NCBI GenBank assembly: GCA_031763025.1
Contig: JASSKH010000024.1
Span: 7,897,023 to 7,961,022, forward strand
Direction of reading: 5' to 3'
DNA length: 64,000 nucleotides
Origin: Macrocystis pyrifera
Taxonomy: Eukaryota > Sar > Phaeophyceae > Laminariales > Laminariaceae
Part shown: positions 11,378-23,831 of the stretch, piece after piece
Position numbering within the stretch: the stretch's first letter is position 1
Layout of the letters: each line of letters begins with the position of its first letter
The notes under the pieces: model-generated
Told to the model about the DNA's origin: nothing
Databases searched by the model: none
Seen by the model: the letters and a program-made list of their open reading frames with translations, nothing else
Translations under genes and position numbers: made by a program

Positions 11378-14112
11378 CTGCGGCGAAAACATAAAAGCGG
11401 CGGCAGCAGGCGTGACGGACCTCTCGTGAAAAAAAAAGAAAAGATGGGTTACGCTTCGAGTCGGAGCGAGCTTCGGAACACCAGCATTCTGGTCGACGGA
11501 TCTCTTCACCACACAAACACGTTGCTTCTATCGACCGCTACTACCAATAGTTGAGGAACTAAGTCCCGGTAGCCTCTGGACAAGGCGACAGGCATGCCGC
11601 TATCTCATAGCCATGCCGGGAAGCGCTAGGTTCGGTGGGCCATGGTCACTTCGTTGGCAGCAAGCAGGGTTGTTTCCAGTCGTACCGCGTTCATCGGCTC
11701 GCTCCATCTATCCTTGCTACAACTCCTGAGGACAAAAAAACATTCCAAACAAAATCACCAACGTAACGATGTCAAGACAATAGCTCTCTGGTCAAATTTC
11801 TTCATCGCGATGTAGTCTAATGTTTTCCGTTTCTTTCAATTTGTTTGGTTGGCCCTTGTTCAGCTTTTTCGCATCCAGTACGTCTGGCATTGCATTTGGT
11901 GATCTTGATATAATTCGCGATTAATGTTCTCCGGTTCGTGCTGTGTGACGACGGCAAATATTTTAGACCTGGGATCCCTCTAGGAAGAACCAACACTGGG
12001 TGCGCTCGATATCATTGGGTAGAAACAAGGCTATCTCGTAATATAACGACAATAACACCAGCAACAAGCGGTTTCTCGTGATGCGAAGACAACAACACCA
12101 ACAGCCACAGCATCGACAACAACGAACAAACAGCCTTCTACACATCTACGGACAACGCGTCGTTTACGCCGATACGCCATGCCATGCCAACCCAAACCGC
12201 CCCACGCGCACTGACCGGGAGTCCTTGCGTCTTGAAACAGGGGCGAGTAATTCAGAGAGTAAGACCGCCTCGCCCACGCCGTGGGGTCGACCGGCCCGCC
12301 ACCGTCGCCATCGCTGCAGCTTTCCTGCAGGCAGCGAACCATCTCCCAGCGTCGCGTCTTGCGAGGGTCAACCATTTTGCCCCAAGTCGGTGCCGGCGGC
12401 GAAGCGGCGGCCTGGGACTTGTCGATTGAACCAGAGTCCATCCTTGTGGGCTTCGGCGCTGCCAGAGACGGTGCCAAACAAGATCAAGGCCGAGAAAGGT
12501 AAGGTACACGAAGGGAAAACGAAATTAAGATAGCTCGGCCGAGAGAACAACAGATAAATCGCAGCAGGGCAGTTCGTGAAGCCAAGATAAACGAAATTAC
12601 GACAGCAAGATCGATCATTAATGGGGGAAGACGAGCAAAACCACAACTGCGAGAGCAATTGGGGTTACAGTAGGAAAATAAAACTAGTACCACAGCTCGG
12701 TCGAGAAACGTAGCAAAAACAAAATCAAAACACTGTCCAGGAAGTTACATAAGACAAAAACAATCACAACAACAGCAGCAATAGTTGTGTAGCTAATGGA
12801 GTGTGGCTGATGATAATGCGTTTCGTGAAGAGACTCGCAGACGGATGATGACATCCAGTGGCGTTCATGTGGCCGTGCTCAAGAGAGCCGTGATGATGGA
12901 GAGGTGTGGTGAGAGTGAGCACGTGGGGCTCACATCTCTGGCGCGATCACCTGGTGAGATCACCTCGATAAGTCGTGCATAGCTTGTTCTACATGACCCC
13001 ATGATGTGATCATGTGTCAGTACGTCAGTACCCTTGCATTCCAGTATCATATGATACGATATACTACGAGTAGTCGTATTCTACTAAGATTGTCTATCCC
13101 ACCGACAGTCTTACCGTAGATCATCGAAGATCTACCGACATCGGAACAACATACCAACAGACGTTACAGTCTTGTGTATATTCCAACATACCAGTAGGCG
13201 ATCAGCCCCCTCCCGATAAAACCCGTGATGGTGTGGCGGTTTGGAGCAGTGGGAGAGAGAGCGCACCTATCGAGGTCGCCAACACGCGGCTGGTGACCGT
13301 TTTCTGATTGATATTGAGCGGTACGGCCAACAAGCTTCAACACACGTAGATAAATCTGTAATAGTGTAATATCTGACACATAGAGCAGCTAATGGCTCGC
13401 TTTCCGAGCATTTTGGGCGATACAGAGGATCTTCGAAGGCGGACATTCCCGTCCGTTCGCAAAACCGACAGCAGCGGTCGGCCGACGCTCATCGAGCACG
13501 TGTGTAGCAGACGCGCCGAAGACGGTGCTACCAATGTACGCGGCCCGCCCACTTCCCCATCGAAAAACAAAAGAAAGTACGATTAGATTCGCTAATAAAC
13601 CACAAAAAAAGCATCGCAAGCCCTCAATCAATCACGCACTTTGACTACCACTCTACGACTAAATCAGGCAAGGACGAACACGAAACACGAGGCCGTTTAT
13701 AGCCTTTGGCGACAAAAACCGCAGCAGCGCCATCCCGCCATACGGCATCGCTCTCACACGCGCCGCGAGAAAATGAGCGAGCGAGCGCACCTGTCTTTGT
13801 TAGCTCATTGACTTCGCCCGACCGTATCCGACCCCCACCCCCCCCCGAACTCCCGATGGCGTCGTCCCTCCGCCCGTTACCGGAGGCTCTTCCTGCGGAC
13901 TCCTTCGTCGCTTGCGGGGTGCTAGGCGTTCCGACGCCGAAGTAGTCAAATATTTTGAGCTTCTTGGCTGACGGGCAACTGCCACCACCACCGCCTCCAA
14001 CGCCACCACCACCACTAGCGGCAGCGGCGATGCTCGGGGTGCTTCCGTTGGCGGGGGATCTTTGTCGCCCTTTGCCGCGGCGCTTGCGGGGGGTCTCCGT
14101 GCCCGATGACAT
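9456..14112 (-). CDS. FAN1-like DNA-repair nuclease (N-terminal and middle part)
   Basis: FAN1 is a structure-specific nuclease of interstrand-crosslink repair, acting in the nucleus with FANCI-FANCD2 and mismatch-repair proteins. I assign it because exon 3 follows the FAN1 order. A helix with YKNFEVMIFW corresponds to the conserved Y-L-NF-VL segment. ALALRFYHAGSTWQRVSRW corresponds to LFLRK-W-RV. FDAAVALLEAGLATPL corresponds to the 'EEL-AGFL' helix. A SAP-like DPLAALAPREVL...DIRSLTKALGI follows, then ILSSVEAFAEYYRLVTLADV. Exon 1 has a PIP-box-like KLKIFDYF. Exons 14112-13791, 12458-12216 and 11377-9456 join with matching phases (1, 1) and consensus GT-AG sites. The TPR and VRR-NUC catalytic parts are not found in the window. 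Exon 3 changes frame in a poly-C/G run at 10397-10413. Neighbours are unrelated. Confidence 0.65.
9886..9945 (+). repeat. CCG/GCC microsatellite
   Basis: The triplet tract reads as poly-Gly in the FAN1-like exon on the minus strand. Confidence 0.85.
10397..10413. repeat. 17-C homopolymer inside coding exon
   Basis: The run of C on the plus strand lies exactly where the FAN1-like reading frame changes. Confidence 0.85.
12216..12458 (-). CDS. FAN1-like gene, exon 2 (candidate)
   Basis: The acceptor is ctctggcag and the donor CCCG|gtcagt; the exon is open in the frame set by exon 1 (PKPTRMDSGSIDKS...). Its sequence (KMVDPRKTRRWEMVRCLQES) belongs to no domain I recognise, so it rests on splice sites and matching phase only. 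Confidence 0.4.
12459..13790 (-). other. FAN1-like intron 1
   Basis: It holds no recognised element. Short palindromes cluster at 12950-13100 (for example TCACCTGGTGA and ATCATATGAT). Confidence 0.4.
13791..14112 (-). CDS. FAN1-like gene, exon 1
   Basis: It begins at ATG 14112 (MSSGTETPRKRRGKG). An in-frame ATG at 14172 is possible but less basic. It is a basic N terminus followed by a Gly-rich linker. KLKIFDYF fits the PCNA-interacting pattern (position 4 Ile, positions 7-8 aromatic), with K in place of the usual Q. The donor ACAG|gtgcgc leaves phase 1. No UBZ zinc finger of the vertebrate FAN1 type is visible. Confidence 0.55.
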
Positions 14113-14195
14113 TCTATCGTGCCAATCGCACGCGAGCGGGTGAACAAAACAGGTGAACAGGGGATCGGGCAAGGTAGTTTTTCGCGATTAGTCGA

Positions 14196-14196
<1 letters not shown>

Positions 14197-14226
<30 letters not shown>

Positions 14227-14238
14227 GCAGCAGCAGAG
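14197..14238 (+). repeat. (CAG)n microsatellite
   Basis: About twelve CAG/CAA-type triplets, just upstream of the FAN1-like start on the opposite strand. Confidence 0.85.
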
Positions 14239-14584
14239 CCGGCTGGGTTGTTATTTCTGCTAGTACTGCCTTCGTGTATCGTGCGCAACAACACGTACCC
14301 TCGCGCAACATGCATGAACAGCTGGCCAGCAGATTCAGATGACGTGCATCTGTAGAGAGCTTAGTTGCTTGTGCTGCGCTCGAGCAGTAGTATTTATGGC
14401 GCACTTGGGAATATGTTGCGATGACCCCCGAAAGTATACAAGATGAACACTTCTGTAAAAAAAAATGCATTAACGGGCGTACTACGTATGATGGTGGAGA
14501 GGTGCGGTATCTAAATTGCCTCCCGTGATGAAGCATTATATATATTAATAGGAGCCCAACAAAAAACACAAAGGGGGGAGGGGG

Positions 14585-15145
14585 TGACTACAAGGGTGAG
14601 TGACAACGAGGGGGTTGTGGTACCAAATCTTGCCAATAATTGCGTCAAGGCCCCGACCAGGAACTGAGGGTATACTGGTGCTCGTCGCTTGGGCAGGGCG
14701 GGCGAGCGTCATGACCTCCCAACACCAAGAGGAAAGAAGGACGGCCCGACTGCTCGTTGTGCCTGCTTACGATTTTACAAATTTTGAAATACGTCAGCTG
14801 TGAGTTCGACTGATTAAATAAATTGTTGATGCTCAACTTTGCGAGCTGCGTAATACGTCTCGTTTGCAAAAGGCTGGAGATTGGGGTTGGTGAACATGCA
14901 CGGAGACACGGACGGAGATCGAATCAATAACCCCCTTGTCGCCCTGAGATGGACGAAAACAACGATAATTATGGCATTATCAACCGTCTACAAGCAGCGA
15001 GAGGGTCCAGAAGCACCGGTAGGGAGGGTCATGTTGCGCCCGTGCCGCACAACTCCTTTGGCATTGTACCTCGGACACCAATTTGTACCATCCCCCACTC
15101 ACGCAGTGGCCTTCGTTGTAATCGTCAGTTTTCCCCCTTGTGCAG
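14585..15145 (+). repeat. Diverged dispersed repeat R2, copy 1
   Basis: Shares ordered blocks with 44995-45320: GTGAGTGACAACG-GGGG, then ATCATGCTGC/GTCATGTTGC-CCCGT-CCG, TTCGGACACC/CTCGGACACC, and CGTTG-AATCGTC followed by TTTTCCCC. Diverged, no family recognised. Confidence 0.45.
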
Positions 15146-15455
15146 TCCCAAGGTCCAGCCTCCCAGGTATACGACGTTATCCATACGACTTACTCTTAGG
15201 CGTCGCAAGTAAACGAGGTACCCGTTGCACACACAAAAAAGACCGCCGCCTGTTCCCGTATCTCGTGTCTTCTTCGTTTGGCCGTCTTCATCCTGCAAGC
15301 AGGGTGGGTATCGCGCGCAATTTTGCGCCAAATTCGCGCCGCTGCTCGACCTGCTCGTTCTTGTACAGCTGAGTGCGATAGGCAAAAAGATTGCTGTCGT
15401 CGTTGACGTCATATATTGACCTTTCGGAGAGGGCTAAAACCTTCCCGACAACACC

Positions 15456-15494
<39 letters not shown>

Positions 15495-16041
15495 CACGAA
15501 CAGTCACTAGACACCGCACGATTCGCCTACAGACCCGACTTCGTACGCCGAGATCCCGCGATGTCCATGTTCTGTGTACCGGTAGTACAAGCAGTATATA
15601 TTTGATAAAAAAGTTTAAACGGAACCTACAATCACAATCTCAAGCTCACACATGACGTGTGTGCCTGATGGCCTTGTGCCCGCAATACCTCGCGTCCTTA
15701 CAGCACGAACGGTGTACTCTCGGAATAGCGTATAGAACATACGACACAAGTGCGCACCTTGAGATGTACCGTCCCTAAAGTTGGCGGAGTTTTGTTTGGC
15801 TTTTCACTCAACCTGCATCCTGCATCTCATGATATCCCAGTTCGGGAGTTCCAAGAAATGAAATGTTTGTTCATAGCGGGGACTGCGCGACTGGGCCCTG
15901 CTGTGACCAGTCCCTGCTGTGCCCGGTCTAGATCTAGACATCTCATCTGCGTGTGGTCTTCGTTCCTCAGTCGGTGGACGACGGACAGGACCTCGGTGCT
16001 CTACCCATGCCTCCAACTCCTGCACCTCCTTGCTGATAGAT
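15146..16041. other. Intergenic upstream of ankyrin gene 1
   Basis: No gene is recognised. A (CAG)12 tract lies at 15457-15492. Confidence 0.4.
15457..15492 (+). repeat. (CAG)n microsatellite
   Basis: Twelve triplets with one interruption. Confidence 0.9.
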
Positions 16042-17293
16042 ATGGATCATCTCAGGAGCGTCTTGCATATAAGTCTGGTTGATGGTGCTTTGAAGGGAAA
16101 CATGAGGAAAGTTAAGGCCTCGCTTTCAGCTGGAGCGAACGTGAATGGTTCCACAGAGAAACCTTACACGCCCGTCATGGCCGCCACCCTTGCGGGTAAT
16201 GCTAACATGGTCAGTTTCTTCATTGAGCAAGGGGCAGATCTCGACAGGTCTGCTGATCACGATCTGCCTTGCCCAAGTACCGACATAGGCTTCATGCCTG
16301 GAGAACGGGCCCTGCACATCGCGGCTAAGCGAGGCAACGTCGAAATCGTTCGCATGCTGATGCGGGGCTGCGCCGATCTCAATACCACTGACACGAGAGG
16401 CCGCACCCCTCTTATGGCGGCTTGTGCATGCCTGAAAGACTGCGTTGCAGTGGTGCAGGTGCTGCTGAAGTTGGGTGCCAACCCGGCTTTGGCAGACAAT
16501 AACGGTACACCCCTCTGCATGCCATCGCCCAATACGGTGTTACCGACCTGGTCGACGTCCTGTACGCCGGAGCGCCCGACACGCTGAGCCGCTACGCCGA
16601 CGACGGCAGGACACCGCTCTTTGTGTCGTGCATCGACGGCCACGAGAGCATGGCATCCCGGCTGCTGTCGCTGGGGGCGATGCAGTGGATGCGCCCGCAC
16701 GCCCCTGACACGTGCCCGCTCGTGGTGGCCGCGGCGAAAGGCTTCGAGGGAGTGGTGCGGGTCCTGATCAAGGAGGGGATGCCGGCGGTTGGAGTTACGA
16801 CGTTGCCCTTCGCTGTTTTGGGCGCCGTTGAAACCGGCCATGCGAAAGTCCTCCAGCTGGTGCTCGCGGCGGACGGGAGGGCGAGGCGGTCGCACTGGAC
16901 CAACATCATATTGGACGGCAACCGGCCGCTCCACCATGGCGCTGCTCTCTGTTGTCCCGCCGCCGTGAACGCTCTGCTCGCGGCGGGCGCAGACGAGGCG
17001 GTGCGTGACTCGCAGGGGCGTATTCCTCGCGACGTCATCGGGGTGGATTTGGAAATCGAAGGGGTTCAGATGTACCGGGAGAAGGAAATCGCCTTTCGCC
17101 GGATGCTGGAGCAAGGCCCAGCGTACCGAGCTCGATCGTGGGCTTGGCCCGCTGCGGAGGTGCATGGCGGTGGTTGCGGCGATGGTGGCGTTGTCGTCTC
17201 TTCTCCGCCAGTAGCCCCGAAGGCCGCAGTGAGTGTGCGAATCTTCGAGCCGAAGGACGATACTAAAAAGTTCTTCACCAGTGCTGTTGACAG
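16042..17293 (+). pseudogene. Ankyrin-repeat gene 1 (one frame break)
   Basis: It encodes an ankyrin-repeat protein close to the copy at 28145-29395 over its whole length (1252 versus 1251 nt). Ankyrin repeats are protein-binding scaffolds; the partner is unknown. From ATG 16042 (MDHLRSVLHISL) repeats run through MPGERALHIAAKRGNVEIV. Near 16506 one base is missing relative to the paralogue (GGTTTACC there, GGTACACC here), after which homology continues in another frame (YADDGRTPLFVSCIDGHESM). It then reaches the conserved C-terminal QGPAYRARSWAWP. The exon ends at the donor GACAG|gtgagc, shared by all three family members, so a small further exon is expected. A sequencing error could equally explain the break. 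No membrane segment or signal peptide is seen. Confidence 0.8.
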
Positions 17294-17898
17294 GTGAGCG
17301 GTGTTTTTCGCGTGTTCGTCGGAGTTGGCTCTTTTCGAGAGCGTCGAGTCGAGTACGTACTGTATATGCGATGCTCTTAAGTTGTTTTAGCTGTTGAAGC
17401 GCGGGCGCTCCCTCCTCATGAGGTGGCTACGATTAGGGCTGCGAGTTGGCCCAATTTCACGGCTATCCATTAGTTGGGTGGCGCAAAGTAAGTCAACTAA
17501 CTATTAGTAGCACAACTCGAGGCACAGACGCGCCAGTCAGATGCAAGGACGCACAACTCCGCAAATGTCTGCACGCTACTATTAATAACTGTAATACCTA
17601 GCCAACTACCAACTATAGTCGGCCGCTTTTAGTCAGCCAACTAAAAGTGTCAATTTGTGGGTGGAGTGCGTACCATACAGCGTAGCAGTGGACATGCCAC
17701 CTACTATTCAAAGCGCAAAGTCCTGTAGTACACGCATACAATCAGCTCTGTGGGGCGTCGAGATTTGGCTGTATATTCCGTTGACTCCAAGGTGGGCCAA
17801 CAGCTGTGTCCCTCCTGTGCCCGCTGTTTCCATGCCAGATACTGTCGAAAGGGCTAGCTGCTGTCAACAGTGCCTCTTCGATGTCGAGGGGGTGCTTG

Positions 17899-17933
<35 letters not shown>

Positions 17934-20900
17934 ATTGGCAACGTCTGGAGGGGCGGATCTTGCCCTTGTGCTGAGAAGAACTACGAGGTAGCTTAGAAAT
18001 GTGTGACGAACTTCGGCACGCGCCTTGGCCTTTTAAGCATGATTTCATGGACGATGTGAGTGAATGCCCCCCTGTGGGTCGCGATAGATAGGGCGTAGGG
18101 AGCATGACATGGCACTGAGGTAGGGTGCTGTATGAACGCCGACATCGTCTCTGAAAATATAGTGTACAACAGATTTTGAGCAAATGTGTCTTGCGGGGTG
18201 ATATCGATACTTGGTTTTGTTTTCTAGGCACCTACGCAGCTTATTTTAGTCAATGCTCTATATAGCATGGAGTACAGTGCTTGCAACACGCAAGCTCTAC
18301 GAGTAAATAGCTATCCGCAGTCAATTTGTAGTGCTCGGCCATGTATTTCGGCCAACCTTTTGAATCGCAGGATATATACATAAAAATTAATCTATACCTG
18401 GTATATCTACCTGGTATACAGTAGTACCAAAGCCTCTGGCAGGATCGCCGGTCGCCCAGCACGAGAAAATGTTGTACTTTGTATGTTTATTTCGGAGCAA
18501 GCTTGTCGTGCGGACAGTCTTCGTGCCATGCACCTTGGGCTCTCGCGGACAACAATTTGTCTCCAATGACGGCTCTCTGTGGAATGCCTTTAGTGCGCTC
18601 AAGGTGTCGTAGTGCGCGATGTATACCCTTTTCCTTGGGGCCCAATGTTGGACTGTTCTTAACGTTGGATATAGACAACTTTCAAGGTCGCAGTAATAGT
18701 TTTGTACGAAAACTAAAACAAGAACGTGACCAAGTCAGAAAGGCGCCTTTGACTGCAGTCGCGTGCTGCAATCCCAAATTTATGTGGACGCAATTATCGG
18801 CCCCATGAGTAGTTGTCGCTGCAAAAGTACGCAAGTGTTGTGCGGAATGGCGCAAGGCTTGCCGTTGGGTCATTGAAACACGATACGTAGTAACCGTGAA
18901 CATCGGTGCCTGCTGTGTCATTCAAGAGATCCAGAGAACGTAGCTTGGCGACTAGTGGCCGGCCGACCGGGGTTCATTTTGTGTCCGGGGTGAGGAGGGG
19001 GCGGGGGGGGGGTCGACCATTGGAGTCCTTTTTAGTGGCAGTTTCGCCTTGAGGTCCTCGGCATCGATGCCGGCTTTGGCGCTCTAGCGAGTTCGAGTTG
19101 TAGCTGTGGTGTTATAGATCCGCACCCAGCCACTGACTGTGGTGGCAGGGACGTTTGGGGGGGTGTGTAGATCAGGGCCGAATGTGGGCCTTCCACGCAA
19201 AGGCTGTAAGGCGAGTTTGCTCGGCGATTGGGACATGTTATCGACGTCTTTCTTGGTAAATGCACTTGCTGTCTGGCCGAAATGACATTATATTCATGTA
19301 CATTACATTCGTAGCACTGACAAGTTTCTGGAAAGCGTTACTGGTACAGTAGTAGTATTTCGTTTGTTGTTGTTTTCGCAAGAAGACTTGGTTACTTCTG
19401 GACAAAATGCCGAGTACCGTTAGAAGCGGCCCCAATTGTCAGTGGAAAAGGGCTCATTTTCGTGTGGGGTCGCCTCGCTACCCTGCACGTAGTAGAGTGT
19501 ATGCATGCAGGCTTGAGGTGATACTGTCATACAATAACGACACAGTACTATAGTAGTACTTAACAAAATACCTGGTACTCTTCTCCAAGGAATATAATGG
19601 ACATTCGAGCAGATGCGAAATGTTCGAAGTATCAGGTCGGCACAGATAATCGCGTTTGGTAACAGCGCAGGACGCGGTCAACTAGAAATACCAGGTACTC
19701 ATTGTGATATGTATGAGCATCCTTCCAGAGGCTCTCTTTAAAGCTGAGGCGCACGACCACGCAGAACGGGCGCACGCACGACGAGCTGCACGTGATTCGT
19801 GACACACAGAAGCGCAAGCACCAGCGCAGCCAGTGACATGGCTACGAAGATTGCGCATACCGCCTGATAGCGATTAGCCTATATACCGAGCAAAATGTCT
19901 CGTGCTGTGACACAGCTGTGCAAGAAAACAGCTGACATGAACATCCTAGACTTGCGCCCATCACCTGGACAGTGGTGCATATCGCTGTAGTTCGATAGGT
20001 GGAGCAATGAAATAAAGGAAGGAATGAGAAAAGAGGTCGAGGTGGGCGTACCCAGCCTCTTATCGACTCGGGAAAAAAGGCACCCTCTACCTCTAGGCAT
20101 GTACATAATTCCGTACTGGCGCTTGTTCTGATCAATCCCACAACAATGGTTCTTGGTGTAATACATGCTCGTGTACACTGATACGTACCTGGCACACGCT
20201 CTTGGCAAGCTCTGCGCTGTTGTCGACGCCCCAACGAAGACTCTCGTGCCGTGCTTACAAGTACTATACGCCCACTACTGAACAGGGCCTACTGGACGAG
20301 CAGTTTCGCCGCAAAGTGACTCCCGCAGGCGTACTCGTGTAGACTACGAGGAGTATCATACGAAGCACATGAACTGCATACTGATGTCTTATGTGCCTAT
20401 CTACTGCTGTGCCGGTATTCCTCCAGGACCAGTGCCCATAGAAACCGATGAAGTACTGTTAACACCCCACAGGTCTGCGGGGCATGACGAGCGGGTGGTG
20501 CCTAAGCATGGGAGGGGTGCCGGTCGCAGCCTACGTGTCTGCCATAAGCCTCATTGCTCTTCCGGGAGCAGCTCTGAGGACACCCAGCGAAAAACTGCAC
20601 GTGCCAGCCCCCCGACCGGGAGCAGTGACGATTCCAGCGCAGGACGTTCACCCTTTGTTTTTTGTTTTGTTAATAATTAAGGTATTAGGGTCATGGAACT
20701 CCCTCAGGTTTTTGTTTCAAAGCCCTAAGGACAATTACGAATGCGATACCGGCCTTCATAGTCATATCGAAACCCGATATTGACTCCATTCATGCTTTCG
20801 CCGCCCTATCTGACCGCAACCTACAGGCGGCCGTTCACTCGTGCAATATCCATGAAGGCATTTTTCAAAGGTTGAGGCGTGTGACGAGATACCCCCCCCC

Positions 20901-21411
20901 CCCTTGTAAGCTGGCTCGCATTTCGACCACTCTTGCATGTGTAGCCAAACAGCAGTAAAGCAGCAGCAGCAGCACCCCGACATCGGTGAAGCATCTCAGC
21001 TGCGTAGGTAGTAGCGAGCCTTGCCGGCAATACCTGGCACGGAAGCAAGGGGAACCGGAGAGGTAGCGCTGTTGGTCTCACTTTGGAGTCGACAGGGAAC
21101 ATGCCGGCTGAAAAAAACGCACATAGCTGGTTATATATGTCGAGTGCTCTTGTTGATGATAGGTCAGTTGCTACACAGCCGTAACCAGCAACCTACGGAG
21201 TCACGGACCGGTAATATATTCTGCAGTCGACTGTAGCGAGTTGCCCACACCAGCACACAAGGTGCTACGGCAGTACAAACAACGCGGTATGTCGAATGCC
21301 GATTTACTGCAGCAAGCACACGATTAAAGTGCCATTTCGTCTACGATTATTTCAGAATATCGGGAAACCCAAAATAACTGACAGACGGACGGGGGTCATT
21401 GGACAACGTGC
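17294..21411. other. Long intergenic or intronic stretch
   Basis: It contains a (CTG)11 tract at 17900-17933, AACTA-rich sequence at 17470-17650 and several TACCTGGTA/TACCAGGTA words (18398, 19567, 19690). A short open segment at 20430-20650 has modest coding character but no recognisable family. No RNA gene was found. Confidence 0.4.
17900..17933 (+). repeat. (CTG)n microsatellite
   Basis: Eleven uninterrupted CTG triplets. Confidence 0.95.
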
Positions 21412-21473
21412 ATTATTTTGTCTGTTTTTTGGCGCCATCAAAGCAGCATGGCGACACGACCCCATGGACTCAC

Positions 21474-21930
21474 TATGAATCCCTCAAAGAAGCGTCATGG
21501 AAGGTCCATGGAGAGACCATGGAACAACCATGGACCAAGCATGGAACAACCTGGACCCACCTCGGAAGCACCACGGACCTACCACGGATCCACCATGGAC
21601 CGACCATGGAAGCACCATGTAGGTAACAATGACCCACAATGGACCCTGAACGGAACCACCATGGACCAAGATCCGACCCGCTACTACGGAAATACGACGG
21701 TCTCACCATGGAAGCACACCAAGGAGTCAGGTAGGCACCATGAACTCACCACGGAAGCATCATGGAGGCACCATGGACCCACTCCTGATCCATCGCGGAC
21801 CCACTATGGACCCACATGTATGGACTATCCATGGAGTCATCATGGACCCACCACCGCGGAAGCAGCACAGACCCACTATGGACCCACCACGGACCCACCC
21901 TGAACTCGCCGTGAGCCCACCGTAGACCAT
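21474..21930 (+). repeat. CCATGG array, domain 1 (ACCATGGACC polarity)
   Basis: Dense degenerate copies of 12-15 bp built on CCATGG, mainly ACCATGGACC, GGAAGCACCATGG and GACCCACC. It opens abruptly after ordinary sequence ending CAAAGCAGCATGGCGACAC. Spurious open frames rich in His, Pro, Met and Trp appear on both strands. Confidence 0.95.
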
Positions 21931-22405
21931 GGGCCCACCGTGGAGTCATGGAGGCACCATGGAGGGTCTGTGGTGATGCCATGGTGCTGCCACAGAGGGT
22001 TTATCTTATGGTGCGTCCATGGTTTGTCCGCCGTTGGTGAATCCATGGTTGGCCCATGGTGGGTCCATGGTTGGTCCATGGTGCTTCCGTGGTGAGTCTG
22101 TGGTGCTTCCGCAGTGCTGGGTCCATGGTGGATCAATGATAGGTTCATGGGTAGTCAGTCCATGGTGGGTCCGTGGTGGGTCCTTGGTTCCTCCGTGACT
22201 CCGTAGTGGGTCCATGGTTGGTCCATGGTGGGTCTATGGTTAGTGCATGGTTATCCCGCGTTATTTCGGCAGTGGCGGGTTGATTGTGAGTCCATGGTAG
22301 GTCCATGGGTGGTCCATGGTGGGTCCACGGTGGGTCCACGGTTGGTCCGTGGTGGGTTTATAGTGGGTCCATGGTGGGTCCGTGGTGGGATAGAGATACA
22401 TTATT
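21931..22405 (-). repeat. CCATGG array, domain 2 (inverted polarity)
   Basis: From about 21935 the words become GGTGGGTCCATGG and GGTTGGTCCATGG, the reverse complement of domain 1. Domains 1 and 2 therefore form a loose giant inverted repeat with its centre near 21,930. Confidence 0.92.
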
Positions 22406-23790
22406 AGACTTTTTCCTGGTGCGTCATGGCATTCTCCATGGGTTGCCATGGCACGCCATGGTACGTCATGGTACATTATGGGCCCCCACGAAGTACCATG
22501 GTGCTTCATGGTAATGCTATGGGGGTGACATGGATATCCATGGTAGTGCCATGGGGGTTTCACGGCACATTATTTCATGGCATGAAAAACAGGCATTACC
22601 ATGGTATTTGTCCATGGCATTGCCATGGAACGGTGTAATGGCAATTTCATGGTGCCATGGAACGGCCAATGGTAATTTCATGGTAATGCTATGGCATGCC
22701 TTGGCACTTCCAAGCACTATCTACCGTAGCATTACCAAGGAGTATGCAGGATGTCGCCATGGCATTGGGGCCATGGTGTAGCCATGGGTTACCATGGCAT
22801 TTCCGTGACTGGCAATGCCATGACAGGCCACTTAATGGCAAAGCCACGACAGGCCATGATCCATGGCAGGGTCATGGCAGGTCATGGAGAAGTTCATGGG
22901 GCATGGCGTGCCGCGAAGGTTCATGGCCATGCCATGGCGGGCCATGGTGTCGCCATGGGGTACCATGACATTGCCATGACAGCCCATGGCATTGACATGA
23001 CAGCCCATGGCAATGTCATGGCCTTGCCACGACAGGCCATGAGCCAAGACAGGTCATGGGGAAGTCTTGATACGCTCTGACAGACCCATGGCCGGTCATG
23101 GAGTCCCATGAAAGTTCATGGCAATGCCGGTCCATGGTAACCCCATGATAATGCCATGGCCCTTCATGGGACGCCATGACAGACGCATGGAAGTTCATGG
23201 CAATGCCATGGCAATGCCATGGACCTTCATGGTACGCCATGACAGGCCCATGGAAGACCCATCGCTGGTCATAGAGCAGTTCGTGGTGCGCCATTATAGA
23301 CCCATGGTCAGTCATGGCGTGTAACCAAGGTTCATGGCAATGCCATGGTAATGCTATTGCCCTTCATGGGACGCCATGACAGACACATGTTACATCATGG
23401 AGAAGTTCATGAAAGACGATGAAGGTTCATGGGCCTCCGTAGCATTGCCATATTGGCCCATGGCAACAAAACACCATGAGGCCCCATGATGCCACGGTAG
23501 CCCGTAGCAATGTCCCATCATACTTTAATAGTGTAGATCGTTCATGAGCAGGCTCCCTTGTGTTCAATCTTGCCGGTGCCATGGGGTGTGCGGTGGCAAA
23601 TGCCATGGCATCGCCATACCGTTGTCATGGCGTGTTGGCATGGATTTTTTCGATGGCGAAATTCCATGACGATGCCATGAACCGTCACGGTGCGCCATGA
23701 CCCATGGCATTGCCACAGTATGCCATGGTGGTTCATGATAATGTCATGGTGGTCCATGGCAATGCCATGGTGGCCTATGGCATGCTATGA
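22406..23790. repeat. CCATGG array, domain 3 (GCCATGGCA type)
   Basis: The flanking words change to GCCATGGCAATGCCATGG, CATGGCATGCCATGG and GGTCATGG. The domain is interrupted near 23520-23580 by non-array sequence starting AATAGTGTAGATC. It ends with CAAGTCAAATATTGCAG next to the 3' end of the dead ankyrin gene. Confidence 0.92.
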
Positions 23791-23831
23791 TCAAGTCAAA
23801 TATTGCAGATCCCAGGAAAGACACCGCTCAC

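Noticed and set aside
21418-23320. Long open frames on both strands rich in His, Pro, Met, Trp and Gly
   Set aside because: They are a by-product of CCATGG words, which lack stop codons in several frames on both strands.
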